Part shown: in pieces, positions 8,887-17,167 of the stretch
Position numbering within the stretch: the first letter of the stretch is position 1
How the letters are laid out: each line of letters opens with the position of its first letter
Assembly (NCBI GenBank): GCA_963802905.1
Contig: CAWDKH010000002.1
Coordinates: 25,194-89,193 of the forward strand
From: DASQFQ01 sp963802905
GTDB lineage: Bacteria; Actinomycetota; Thermoleophilia; Solirubrobacterales; Solirubrobacteraceae
Direction: 5' to 3'
DNA: 64,000 nt
Position numbers and translations under genes: made by a program
Notes under the pieces: model-generated
Database searches by the model: none
What the model saw: the letters and a program-made list of their open reading frames with translations, nothing else
What the model was told of the DNA's origin: nothing

Positions 8887-11085
8887 GTGGAGCAGCTGAC
8901 GGCACGTCAAGACGCTCCTGTCCTGCTGCTCACGAAGCTGCACCCGCCGCCCGTCCTGGCCCAGACGGTCGCCCGCGAGCGGCTGTTCGAGCGGCTGCGG
9001 GACGGCCGCGGCCGTCGCCTCACCCTCGTCGCGGGGCCGGCGGGGTTCGGCAAGTCGACGCTGCTGGCGGCGTGGCGCGAGATCGAGGTGGAGCGCCGGC
9101 CGGTGGCCTGGGTGACGCTCGACGAGGGCGACGACGACGCCGTCGTGCTGTGGTCGCACGCGATCGAGGCGCTCTGTCGCGCCTGCCCGTCGCTGCCGCA
9201 CGAGGAGCTCGCAGGCGCGGTGGTGGGTGCGCCGCTGCTCGAGGTCGCCTTGCCGCGGCTCGTCAACGAGCTGATCGACGCGGGCGACGTCGTGCTGGTG
9301 CTCGACGACTACCACCGGCTTTCGAACCCGCCCGCGCGTGAGAGCGTCGGCTGGTTCGTCGACCACCTGCCGGCGTCGGTCCAGCTCGTGCTCTCGACGC
9401 GGGTCGACCCGGTGCTGCCGCTCGCCGCCCTCCGGGCCCGCGGCCAGCTGCTCGAGCTGCGCGCCGACGACCTGCGCTTGACCGCCGCGGAAGCGCACGA
9501 GTTCCTCAACGGGCGGCTCGGCCTCGGGCTCGAGGACAGCGACGTCGAGCTGCTGGTAGCCCGCACGGAGGGCTGGCCGGCCGGCATCTACCTGGCGGCG
9601 CTGTCGCTCGCCGACAACCCGGACAAGGCCGGGCTCGTGCGCGCCTTCGACGGCACGAGCGCGCACGTCGTCGACTTCCTCTCCACCGAGGTGCTCAGCG
9701 CCTATGAGCCCGAGCTGCAGGCGTTCATGCTGAGCACGTCGGTGCTCGAGCGCCTGTGCGTCCCGCTGTGCGACGCGGTGCTCGGCGAGCGCGTGTCGGC
9801 AGCGGCGCTCGAGACGCTGGAGCGGACGAATCTGTTCCTGCTCCCGCTCGACGACCAGCGCCGGTGGTTCCGCTTCCATCATCTGTTCACCCAGCTGCTG
9901 CGGGTCGAGCTCGAGCGGCGCAACCCGGAGCTCGTGCGCGAGCTGCACCTGCGTGCCTACGCCTGGCACAGCGAGTCGGGCACCACGGAGGAGGCGATCC
10001 ACCACGCGACGGCCGCCGGCGCGTTCGCGGAAGCCGGGGACCTGATCGCCGGGACGTGGGTGTACTACGTCAACGGCGGCCGCACGTCGTCGGTGCGCGA
10101 GTGGCTGCTGCGCTTCCCGGACGAGGTGCTCGGCGGCGACCGGCGGCTGCTGCTGGTGAGCGCGTGGATCGCCGCGCTTCGCGGCGAGGAGGCTGGGATG
10201 CGCGAGGCGCTCGCGCGCTACCGCGCGCTGGGCGGGGAGGACGAGGGACCGCTGCCGGACGGCTTCGCGTCGCTCGAGTCGAGCGTGTCGGTGCTGCGGG
10301 CGGCCTTTGCGTGGGGCGACGTCACCGCGACGCTCGAGGTGGGCGCGAGGTCGGCGGAGCTCGAGGGGGCGGAGTCGCCGTGGCGGCCGGTGGTCACGTG
10401 GTCGCTCGGGTGGGCCCACTACTGCAACGGCGACCTCGACGAGGCCGCGCGCTGGCTCAGGGAGACCGCCGAGCTCGCGCCGGCCACCGAGCAGTGGGTG
10501 GTCGGCAGCGGGGCGATCGCCGACCTGTCGCTGATGGCGGGCATGCGCGGCGACCGCGGCGAGCAGATGCGGCTGGCGCTCGAGGCGCTCGACATGGCGC
10601 GCGAGCACGGCCTGCTCGACGCGCGCGAGGTCGGCGAGGTGCACACCGCCTACGGCGTGGCGCTTGCGGCGGACGGGCGGCGCGAGGAGGCGCTCCCGGA
10701 GCTCGAGCGCGGCGTGCTCCTGCGCCGGCTGTGGGCGCAGCCGCTCGACCTCGCCGACGGCCTGATCGCGCTCGCGCCGTTGGCGGGCGAGCGCAGCGCG
10801 GCGCTGTTCGACGAAGCGGAGGCGTTGCTGGCGAGCTGCCCCGACCCAGGCGTGCTGCCCGCGCGCCTGGCGGCTGCTCGACGCGCGGCGGCGGGGCCCG
10901 AGCCGCTCACCGAGCGCGAGCTCACCGTTCTGCGCTTCCTCTCGAGCGGGCTGTCGGAGCGCGAGATCGGGCGCGAGCTGTACCTCTCGTTCAACACCGT
11001 GCACAGCCACGTCAAGTCGCTGTACCGGAAGCTCGGCGTCTCCTCGCGCGCCGAGGCGGTCGCCCGCGCGCGTGACTTCACCTAG
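8887..11085 (+). CDS. MalT/LuxR-family ATP-dependent transcriptional regulator
   Basis: 732 residues from a GTG start. Domains in order: an N-terminal STAND-type NTPase with Walker A GPAGFGKST (50-58) and an acidic VLVLDDYHRL stretch near 140; a helical TPR-like region (about 350-650); and a C-terminal LuxR helix-turn-helix with LTERELTVLRFLSSGLSERE and TVHSHVKSLYRKLGV. In MalT-type proteins ligand and ATP binding drive oligomerisation on DNA. It is divergent from the peroxidase, whose promoter must overlap its own. The inducer is unknown. Confidence 0.9.
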   Translation: MEQLTARQDAPVLLLTKLHPPPVLAQTVARERLFERLRDGRGRRLTLVAGPAGFGKSTLLAAWREIEVERRPVAWVTLDEGDDDAVVLWSHAIEALCRACPSLPHEELAGAVVGAPLLEVALPRLVNELIDAGDVVLVLDDYHRLSNPPARESVGWFVDHLPASVQLVLSTRVDPVLPLAALRARGQLLELRADDLRLTAAEAHEFLNGRLGLGLEDSDVELLVARTEGWPAGIYLAALSLADNPDKAGLVRAFDGTSAHVVDFLSTEVLSAYEPELQAFMLSTSVLERLCVPLCDAVLGERVSAAALETLERTNLFLLPLDDQRRWFRFHHLFTQLLRVELERRNPELVRELHLRAYAWHSESGTTEEAIHHATAAGAFAEAGDLIAGTWVYYVNGGRTSSVREWLLRFPDEVLGGDRRLLLVSAWIAALRGEEAGMREALARYRALGGEDEGPLPDGFASLESSVSVLRAAFAWGDVTATLEVGARSAELEGAESPWRPVVTWSLGWAHYCNGDLDEAARWLRETAELAPATEQWVVGSGAIADLSLMAGMRGDRGEQMRLALEALDMAREHGLLDAREVGEVHTAYGVALAADGRREEALPELERGVLLRRLWAQPLDLADGLIALAPLAGERSAALFDEAEALLASCPDPGVLPARLAAARRAAAGPEPLTERELTVLRFLSSGLSEREIGRELYLSFNTVHSHVKSLYRKLGVSSRAEAVARARDFT

Positions 11086-11131
11086 GTGAGATTCGCGCCA
11101 CCTCCCCTAGCCGGGCGGGAGGCTGCGCGCG

Positions 11132-11329
11132 ATGACGGACTACGAGCTCGTCCTCCGTGGTGAGATCGGCGACCGGTTCGGGATGTTCTTCGAGGACATG
11201 CGCCTCGAGCGCGCCGACGGCCAAACGCTCCTCACCGGCGACGTGCGCGACCAGGCGCAGCTGCTCGGCGTCATCGAACGGATTCAGGAGCTCGGACTCG
11301 AGCTCGTCTCGGTCAACCCGAAGGAGTGA
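11132..11329 (+). CDS. Small conserved hypothetical protein, 65 aa
   Basis: 65 residues with a good ribosome site (GGGAGG at 11117-11122, ATG ten bases on). The sequence alternates beta- and helix-like segments (YELVLRGEIGDRFG, then QLLGVIERIQELGLELVSV), resembling a small ferredoxin-like or ACT-like domain. No catalytic motif is visible. The next gene starts one base after its stop, so it is probably co-transcribed with the alpha/beta hydrolase. CCTCCC at 11101-11106 can pair with the ribosome site, giving a possible translational hairpin. Function unknown. Confidence 0.7.
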   Translation: MTDYELVLRGEIGDRFGMFFEDMRLERADGQTLLTGDVRDQAQLLGVIERIQELGLELVSVNPKE

Positions 11330-11330
11330 C

Positions 11331-12134
11331 ATGCCCGACACGATCGTCCTCATCCACGGCTTCTGGGTGACGCCGCGCAGCTGGGAGGACTGGAAGGCGC
11401 GCTATGAGGCGCGCGGCTACAACGTGATCACGCCTGCCTACCCGGGCCTCGAGGTGGAGGTCGAGGCGCTCAACGAGGACCCGACGCCGCTCGAGCAGCT
11501 GACCGTGCCCGCGATCGTCGAGCACCTCGAGCAGGTCGTGAAGAGCCTGGCCACGCCGCCGATCATCATGGGCCACTCGGCGGGCGGCGTGTTCACGCAG
11601 CTGCTGCTCGACAAGGGCTACGGCGCCGCGGCGGTCGCGCTCAACTCGGCGCCGACCGAGGGTGTCAAGCGCGTGCCGCTGGCGCAGGTCAGGGCCACCT
11701 TCCCGGTGCTCAAGAACCCGGCCAACCGGCACCGCGCGGTCGGCTTCACGCACGACCAGTGGCACTACGCGTTCACCAACGGGTTCTCCGAGGAGGAGTC
11801 GCGGCGCCTCTACGAGCGCTACCACATCCCCGCGTCGGGCATGATCTTCTGGGGCAGCGCGCTGGCCAACATCCACCCCGGCAAGGACGACACCTGGGTC
11901 GACTACCACAACGACGCCCGGGCGCCGCTGCTGTTCGTCTCCGGGAGCGAAGATCACCTCATGCCGCCGAGCATCCAGCAGTCCAACGCCAAGCACTACA
12001 AGTCGAACACGATCACCGAGGTCAAAGAGTTCGAGGGCCCGCACCTGCTCCCCTCGTGGCCAGGCTGGGAAGAGGTCGCCGACTACGCACTCGACTGGGC
12101 CGAGCGCCACGCCCGGGAGCCGAGCAAAGCGTGA
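11331..12134 (+). CDS. Alpha/beta hydrolase
   Basis: 267 residues, starting at the ATG right after the preceding stop. It shows the oxyanion region LIHGFWVTPRSW near the N-terminus, the nucleophile elbow GHSAGG (Ser83), an acid in GSEDHL (about Asp208) and the catalytic histidine in GPHLLPSW (about 238). These are the complete triad of the fold. The shape suits a small-molecule esterase or lactonase rather than a secreted lipase, as no signal peptide is present. It overlaps the following MBL-fold gene by GTGA. Substrate unknown. Confidence 0.88.
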   Translation: MPDTIVLIHGFWVTPRSWEDWKARYEARGYNVITPAYPGLEVEVEALNEDPTPLEQLTVPAIVEHLEQVVKSLATPPIIMGHSAGGVFTQLLLDKGYGAAAVALNSAPTEGVKRVPLAQVRATFPVLKNPANRHRAVGFTHDQWHYAFTNGFSEEESRRLYERYHIPASGMIFWGSALANIHPGKDDTWVDYHNDARAPLLFVSGSEDHLMPPSIQQSNAKHYKSNTITEVKEFEGPHLLPSWPGWEEVADYALDWAERHAREPSKA

Positions 12135-12913
12135 AGCTCACCCACATCGGCGGCCCCACGGTCCTCATCGAGGTCGGCGGCTGGCGCCTGCTCACCGACC
12201 CGACGTTCGATCCCGCCGGCGGGAAGTACCGCTTCGCCTTGGGGATCGGGTCGCAGAAGCTGGCGGGGCCGTCGGTGGCGGCCGGCGAGATCGGGCCGAT
12301 CGACGCGGTCCTGCTCTCGCACGACCACCACGACGACAACCTCGATCCCGCCGGCCGCGCGCTGCTGCCGTCGGCGGGCGTCGTGGTCACGACCGCCTCG
12401 GGGGCAGAGCGGCTGGGCGGCAACGCCCGCGGGCTCGAGCCGTGGCAGACCACGCGCCTGTCGGCCGAGGGCCGGGTCTCGATCGAGGTGGTGGCGACGC
12501 CGTGCCGCCACGGTCCCCCGGGCAGCAAGCCGCTCGTCGGCGACGTGGTCGGGTTCGGGCTGCGATGGGAGGGCCAGGAGCACGGCGTGGTCTGGATCTC
12601 CGGCGACACCGTGCTCTACGACGGCGTCCGCGAGGTGCCGAGCAAGCTGCGCGTCGGCACGGCGATCCTCCACCTCGGCGGCGTGCAGTTCCCGATCAGC
12701 GGCCCGCTCCGCTACACGATGACCGCCGCCGACGCGGTCGAGGTCTGCGGGCTGGTGAAGCCGCACACGGCGATCCCGATCCACTACGAGGGCTGGAAGC
12801 ACTTCCGCCAGGGCCGCGACGCGATCGAGGCCGAGTTCGCACGCGCCCCCGAGGACATCCGCAGCCGCGTCCAGTGGCTGCCGATCGGCGAGCCGGTGGA
12901 GGTTCCGGTCTAG
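12131..12913 (+). CDS. MBL-fold metallo-hydrolase (UlaG-like)
   Basis: 260 residues, GTG start overlapping the previous stop. Metal-site motifs are LLSHDHHDDNLD (His64, His66, Asp68), the histidine in CRHGPPG, the aspartate in SGDT, and IPIHYEGWKHF near the C-terminus. The final His of the classic HxHxDH motif is Asp69 here, so metal loading may differ from lactamases. UlaG-like members act on phosphate esters or lactones. Coupled to the alpha/beta hydrolase; convergent with the next gene, overlapping its stop by 4 bases. Confidence 0.85.
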   Translation: MKLTHIGGPTVLIEVGGWRLLTDPTFDPAGGKYRFALGIGSQKLAGPSVAAGEIGPIDAVLLSHDHHDDNLDPAGRALLPSAGVVVTTASGAERLGGNARGLEPWQTTRLSAEGRVSIEVVATPCRHGPPGSKPLVGDVVGFGLRWEGQEHGVVWISGDTVLYDGVREVPSKLRVGTAILHLGGVQFPISGPLRYTMTAADAVEVCGLVKPHTAIPIHYEGWKHFRQGRDAIEAEFARAPEDIRSRVQWLPIGEPVEVPV

Positions 12914-14172
12914 AGGCAGTTGACCTCGTCGAGCGCTTCGATGCGCTCGAAGCCCGCGGCGTGCAGCCACGGGTCGAGCGCGTCCGAGACGGCCTCGAGG
13001 ACGGCGCTGTCGTCGCCGCCGTCGAAGCGCTCGCCGATCCGGGCCATGCCGATGCGGACGTCGCGCAGCGTGGTCGCGCGGCTGGCGCCGCGGCGGAGCG
13101 CGCGGGTAGCGCGGAGGACGACGCGGCGCGCGGCTCGGTCGGCGCGGCGTCCGAAGAGCGCGTAGTGACGGGGGACGGAGTGCGGCCACGGGTGGCGCTT
13201 GCCGCGCCGCGTGGAGCGCTGGCGGTCGGCCTTGGCGAGCTCGACGGCGAGGCGCGTGCCGTCGGGCGACCAGGCGTAGGCGACGACCTTGCGGTTGCGC
13301 GCGGGCACGACGACGTGGCGGGCCTGGCCGGGCACCACGGTGGCCACACCTTGGCTCGGGAAGTAGCAGTCGTCCTTCGGACCGGAGAAGGCGAAGGTCA
13401 GCGCGTCGCCGGCGGGCGTCCAGGTCGCGGGCACCTCGGACGGGCGCACGAGCGCGCGGATCTGGCTGCCCCCGAGGATGCTGACGCTGTCGAACCGGTT
13501 GATCGCGATCTGGCCCGTGCGGCTCCAGTCGCCGCCGGTGTCGATGTCGTCGACGCCGCCGAACACCTCCGACAGAGCGCCGCCGGGAAGGTCGATCCGC
13601 ACGACGTGCTGCGCGTTTGCGACGAGCAGGGCCGAACCGTCCGGGGCGAAGGCCTGGGCGCCGAGCTCGAGGTAGTCGCTGACGTTGCGGTCCAGCACGA
13701 TGGCGCCGGTCGCGGTGTCGATCACCTTCACGCGTGGCGCGAGCCCGATGGCGAGCCGCGCGCCGTCGGGCGACCACGCGATCGTCGCGTCGTCGTCGGA
13801 TCTGCCGAAGCGGTAGACGCCGATCCGGCCGCCGTCGGGCCGGCGCAGCGCGAACGTCTCGCCGCTGCGGCTGTCATAGACCGGCTCGAGGTAGCGAAGG
13901 CCTGGACCGACGGATGCGGCCTCGTCGAGGCCGCGAAGATGCGTGACGCTGCGGTCTGCGACGCCGAGCCGCAGCATCGACCCGCGCGGGTTGGCGAGCA
14001 CCGCGGTCCCGTCATCGGTCCAGCGCACCAGGGACTGACTCCCGACGGACACGTCCCCTCGCAGGAGCGTCTGGCGCTTGCCCGCGGCCGTATCGATGAC
14101 CCGGAGCTCGGCGCGCGCGGCGGGGGCGACGGCGAGCAGGAGCAGCATGGACAGCAGGACGGCGCGCGACAT
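12910..14172 (-). CDS. Secreted TolB/PD40-type beta-propeller protein
   Basis: 420 residues from the ATG at 14172, chosen because GGTGGGAG lies just upstream and a signal peptide follows immediately (AVLLSMLLLLAVAPAARA). A longer frame opens at 14205. The mature part is a chain of TolB-like blades with repeats such as IAWSPDGARLAIGLAP, FAPDGSALLVANAQ and YAWSPDGTRLAVEL. Around residues 310-345 it turns basic (RRGKRHPWPHSVPRH). The fold usually binds proteins or sugars at the cell surface; no enzyme motif is visible. Divergent from the M1 peptidase gene, sharing about 100 bases of promoter space. Confidence 0.8.
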   Translation of the reverse strand: MSRAVLLSMLLLLAVAPAARAELRVIDTAAGKRQTLLRGDVSVGSQSLVRWTDDGTAVLANPRGSMLRLGVADRSVTHLRGLDEAASVGPGLRYLEPVYDSRSGETFALRRPDGGRIGVYRFGRSDDDATIAWSPDGARLAIGLAPRVKVIDTATGAIVLDRNVSDYLELGAQAFAPDGSALLVANAQHVVRIDLPGGALSEVFGGVDDIDTGGDWSRTGQIAINRFDSVSILGGSQIRALVRPSEVPATWTPAGDALTFAFSGPKDDCYFPSQGVATVVPGQARHVVVPARNRKVVAYAWSPDGTRLAVELAKADRQRSTRRGKRHPWPHSVPRHYALFGRRADRAARRVVLRATRALRRGASRATTLRDVRIGMARIGERFDGGDDSAVLEAVSDALDPWLHAAGFERIEALDEVNCL

Positions 14173-14275
14173 CGAACTCCCACCCATCGGCACAGCGTGC
14201 CGCAAAGCTGAGCTCGGCGCCCCGGCGCTGGCCGCTCAGGAGTACCTTGCGCGCAGGGTCGTCCGGAGGGAGGTC

Positions 14276-15700
14276 GTGGTGCTTCGCAAGCTGCTCGTCG
14301 TCGTGGTGCTCATGCTGCTCGCCGCGCCGGGGGTCGCGTCGGCGGAGAAGTACGTCGCAGGTGATCCGGGGGGCGGCGACCCGTTCTTCCCGGAGGCCGG
14401 CAACGGCGGCTATGACGTCGCGCACTACTCGTTGGACCTGAAGTACGTCCGCGCGAGTAACCAGCTCACCGGGAAGGTGGCGGTCTTCGCGCGGGCGACG
14501 GAGAACCTCTCCCGCTTCAACCTCGACCTGCGCGACTTCTACGACGTCTCGAAGGTGACGGTCAACCTGCGCAAGGCGAGCTTCACGCACAACGGTCAAG
14601 AGCTCGCCATCACCCCGCCGCGCGGGCTCAGGCGCGGCAGCGCGTTCGTGGTCGGCATCGACTACGCGGGGCAGCCGGAGCCGGTGGTGGACCCGGACGA
14701 CGCGATCGAGGGTTGGGTGCCGACCGAGGACGGCGCCTTCGTGGTCGGCGAGCCGCAGGGCACACCGGGCTGGATCCCGGTCAACGACTCGCTGCGCGAC
14801 AGGGCGACCTTCGACTTCGCGATCACGGTGCCGAAGGGCAGCACGGCGATCGCCAACGGCGTCCTCCTCTCTCGCCGCGACCGCGGTGACTCGACCACCT
14901 GGCGCTGGCTCGCGCCCGCGCCGATGGTGCCCTACCTCGCCACTGCCACCAACGGCATCTTCCAGACGCGCTTCGAGCGGCTGAGCGGCGGGCTGCGGCG
15001 CTTCGACGCCGTCGACCCGCAGACGCGGATGAACGACGACGACCCGCCGAACCCCGCGCTGGCCTTCGAGCGCCTCGATCCGGAGCCGGAGATCGTCGAC
15101 TTCTTCACGAAGCTGTACGGCCCGTATCCGTTCGAGAGCGTCGGCGGGATCGTCGACTGGGCGCCCGACGTCGGCTACGCGCTGGAGTCCCAGACGCGCG
15201 TGAACTACGACCGCATTCCGGATGAGTCGACCGTGGTGCATGAGATCGCGCATCAGTGGTTCGGGAATGCGGTCGGCCTCGCGGTGTGGCCGGACATGTG
15301 GCTGAACGAGGGCTTCGCGACGTTCTCCGAGTGGATCTACGACGAGCGCCACGACGGCCCGACCGCGCAGGAGCACTTCGAGGAGAACTACGCGATCCCG
15401 GAGGACTCCGACGACGGCCAGGACCTGTGGTTCCCGGCGCCGAACGCGCTGCCCGACGCCTCGGTCCTGTTCAGCTCGCCGGTCTACACGCGCGGCGCGA
15501 TGACGCTCCAGGCGCTGCGCCAGAAGATCGGCGACGACCGAACGTTCTTCGCGATCCTGCGCACGTGGTACCGCGACAACCGCGGCCGCAACGTGAGGAC
15601 GGCGGACTTCATCCGCACCGCCGAGCGCATCAGCCGCCGCGACCTCGACCACTTCTTCCAGGTCTGGCTGTTCGAGGAGGGCAGGCCGACGGATTGGTGA
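14276..15700 (+). CDS. Secreted M1-family (gluzincin) metallopeptidase, short form
   Basis: About 474 residues. The start is GTG 14276 (or 14279), placed by the ribosome site GGAGGGAGG (14265-14273) and an immediate signal peptide (LLVVVVLMLLAAPGVASA). It carries the M1 zinc site HEIAHQWFGN (His322, Glu323, His326) with the third ligand Glu345 in NEGFATFSEW, 18 residues on. The N-terminal beta domain (to about 240) is present, but the protein stops after the catalytic domain, lacking the C-terminal helical bundle of full-length aminopeptidase N. Short secreted forms occur in actinobacteria. Expected to trim peptides outside the cell. Confidence 0.88.
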   Translation: MVLRKLLVVVVLMLLAAPGVASAEKYVAGDPGGGDPFFPEAGNGGYDVAHYSLDLKYVRASNQLTGKVAVFARATENLSRFNLDLRDFYDVSKVTVNLRKASFTHNGQELAITPPRGLRRGSAFVVGIDYAGQPEPVVDPDDAIEGWVPTEDGAFVVGEPQGTPGWIPVNDSLRDRATFDFAITVPKGSTAIANGVLLSRRDRGDSTTWRWLAPAPMVPYLATATNGIFQTRFERLSGGLRRFDAVDPQTRMNDDDPPNPALAFERLDPEPEIVDFFTKLYGPYPFESVGGIVDWAPDVGYALESQTRVNYDRIPDESTVVHEIAHQWFGNAVGLAVWPDMWLNEGFATFSEWIYDERHDGPTAQEHFEENYAIPEDSDDGQDLWFPAPNALPDASVLFSSPVYTRGAMTLQALRQKIGDDRTFFAILRTWYRDNRGRNVRTADFIRTAERISRRDLDHFFQVWLFEEGRPTDW

Positions 15701-15752
15701 CGCCTGGCACACTCCCGCACATGACGAATGAAAGGGGCACCGCCCCGGCGCG

Positions 15753-16274
15753 TTGAGCGCCACGAAGTCCCGCTCACGGGACGTGCGCCGCGCGCGGCGC
15801 ACCCGCCAGCACGGCTGCTGGGACCACCTCATCGTCGCCCCGTTGTGGGTGGCGTACAAGGCCAACCTCGGGACGCTCCTGCGGACCTGCGATGCCGCCG
15901 GCGCGTGCATGGCCGTCCCCGACACGCCCCACTACCACGAGGCGCTGGCCGTCGGCGACACGCTCATGGGTGGCCGCCGGCCGTGCATCCACTGGCTGCC
16001 GCGCGGCAAGGAGCGCTGGATCCGCGACCAGCGCCGCGCCGGCTCGCGGATCGTCGCGGTCGAGCTCGCCGAGGGCGCGACGCCGCTGCCACGGCTCGCG
16101 CCCGCACAGCAACGGACCGTCGTGCTCCTCGGCCACGAGCAGCACGGCATCCCGGACGGGATCGTGGCCGAGGCCGACGCGTGCGTCGAGATCCCGATGG
16201 TCGGCCGCGGCGCAAGTCTCAACGTCGCCGTGGCGGGCAGCCTCGTGCTGTATCGGCTGGCCGGCCTGTCATGA
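15753..16274 (+). CDS. SpoU/TrmH-family RNA 2'-O-methyltransferase
   Basis: 173 residues, probable TTG start; a GTG ten codons in is possible. All three SPOUT motifs can be seen: KANLGTLLRTCDAAG (motif 1), VVLLGHEQHGIPDG (motif 2) and EIPMVGRGASLNVAVAGSLVLY (motif 3), the trefoil knot that binds S-adenosylmethionine. The basic N-terminus fits tRNA or rRNA contact. Its size is that of a minimal catalytic domain without an extra L30e-like domain. Whether it modifies tRNA or rRNA cannot be told. Confidence 0.88.
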   Translation: MSATKSRSRDVRRARRTRQHGCWDHLIVAPLWVAYKANLGTLLRTCDAAGACMAVPDTPHYHEALAVGDTLMGGRRPCIHWLPRGKERWIRDQRRAGSRIVAVELAEGATPLPRLAPAQQRTVVLLGHEQHGIPDGIVAEADACVEIPMVGRGASLNVAVAGSLVLYRLAGLS

Positions 16275-16298
16275 CGCCAGTTCCGGCCGTCGCGTACG

Positions 16299-16709
16299 TT
16301 GTGTCCGTTGATGCGGTGGACTTTCACAGCGGGGGAGCTCGCGCCTTCGCGGGCGCGGGCGGCTGCGCGCGCGTTTGCCGCCGAGTCCGGAGCCGACGCC
16401 GACACGCTCGCCGCCGTCGCGCTGTGCGTCTCGGAGGCGGTCAGCAATGCGGTCGTCCACGCCTACCGGGAGAGCGACCGGCCCGGCGAGGTCGAGGTCG
16501 AGGCCAAGCGGCCCAACGGCTACCTGTGCCTGCTCGTGCGCGACCATGGCTGCGGCCTCGCCCCACGGACCGACAGCCCCGGCCTCGGCCTCGGCCTGCC
16601 GCTGATCGCCGAGAGCGCGAGCTCGCTCGAGGTCCGCACGCCCGGCGACGGCGGGACCGAGATCAGGATGCGCTTCGACCTCCGCACGGCCGCGTACACG
16701 GCGGGCTAG
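16299..16709 (+). CDS. RsbW-like anti-sigma factor kinase (first of tandem pair)
   Basis: 136 residues, GTG start. A GHKL ATPase with the N-box CVSEAVSNAVVHAYRE and G-boxes VRDHGCGLAPRTDSPGLGLG. These small kinases bind sigma factors and phosphorylate anti-anti-sigma proteins to run a partner-switching stress response. It is followed two bases later by a close paralogue sharing DADTLAAV.LCVSEAV.NAV and SPGLGLGLPLI, so this is a recent tandem duplication. No anti-anti-sigma or sigma gene is in the window. Confidence 0.85.
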   Translation: MCPLMRWTFTAGELAPSRARAAARAFAAESGADADTLAAVALCVSEAVSNAVVHAYRESDRPGEVEVEAKRPNGYLCLLVRDHGCGLAPRTDSPGLGLGLPLIAESASSLEVRTPGDGGTEIRMRFDLRTAAYTAG

Positions 16710-16711
16710 AC

Positions 16712-17167
16712 ATGAATGCCGCAAGTCCTCCGCAACCCGTGCGTTTCCAGACCGAGAACATGCGCTGGACCTTCGCCGCTGAGGATCCCGCCACGCCCTC
16801 GCGGGCACGCGAGGCGGTGCGGACGTTCGCGGCCGAGCAGGGCGCTGATGCGGACACGCTGGCGGCGGTCGAGCTGTGCGTCTCGGAGGCGGTGAATAAC
16901 GCCGTGCTGCACGCCTACCGCAGGCTGGGGCGGCGCGGGCCCGTCGAGGTCGAGGCGCGGCGGCCGGAGGGCTACCTGTGCGTGTACGTCCGCGACCAGG
17001 GCTCCGGGGTGCGGCGGCGGGACGACAGCCCCGGCCTCGGCCTGGGACTGCCGCTGATCGGCGAGACGGCGAAGGAGCTCGACGTCCGCTCCCGGCCGGC
17101 CGGCGGCACCGAGCTGCTGATGCGGTTCGAGCTCAGCGGCAGCGACGTGCACGGCGCCACCGCCTAG
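16712..17167 (+). CDS. RsbW-like anti-sigma factor kinase (second of tandem pair)
   Basis: 151 residues from the ATG at 16712. It is a paralogue of the preceding gene with an N-terminal extension of about 17 residues. It has the N-box CVSEAVNNAVLHAYRR and G-boxes VRDQGSGVRRRDDSPGLG. The glycine-rich lids of both copies are intact, so both probably bind ATP. Divergence is greatest in the loop around GLGRRGPVE, a likely partner-recognition surface. The stop overlaps the convergent ligA stop by 4 bases. Confidence 0.85.
   Translation: MNAASPPQPVRFQTENMRWTFAAEDPATPSRAREAVRTFAAEQGADADTLAAVELCVSEAVNNAVLHAYRRLGRRGPVEVEARRPEGYLCVYVRDQGSGVRRRDDSPGLGLGLPLIGETAKELDVRSRPAGGTELLMRFELSGSDVHGATA

Noticed and set aside
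8887..11085. LuxR protein as cognate response regulator of the kinase at 5827.
   Set aside because: It has no receiver domain; its N-terminus is an NTPase.
14190..14260. CGCAAAG followed by a CTGAG/CTCAG stem and TACC, resembling a c-di-GMP-I aptamer before the M1 peptidase.
   Set aside because: It lacks the GNRA hairpin and CACGGG segment, and the ACCGA end is ACCTT. Only short matches remain, so chance is more likely.
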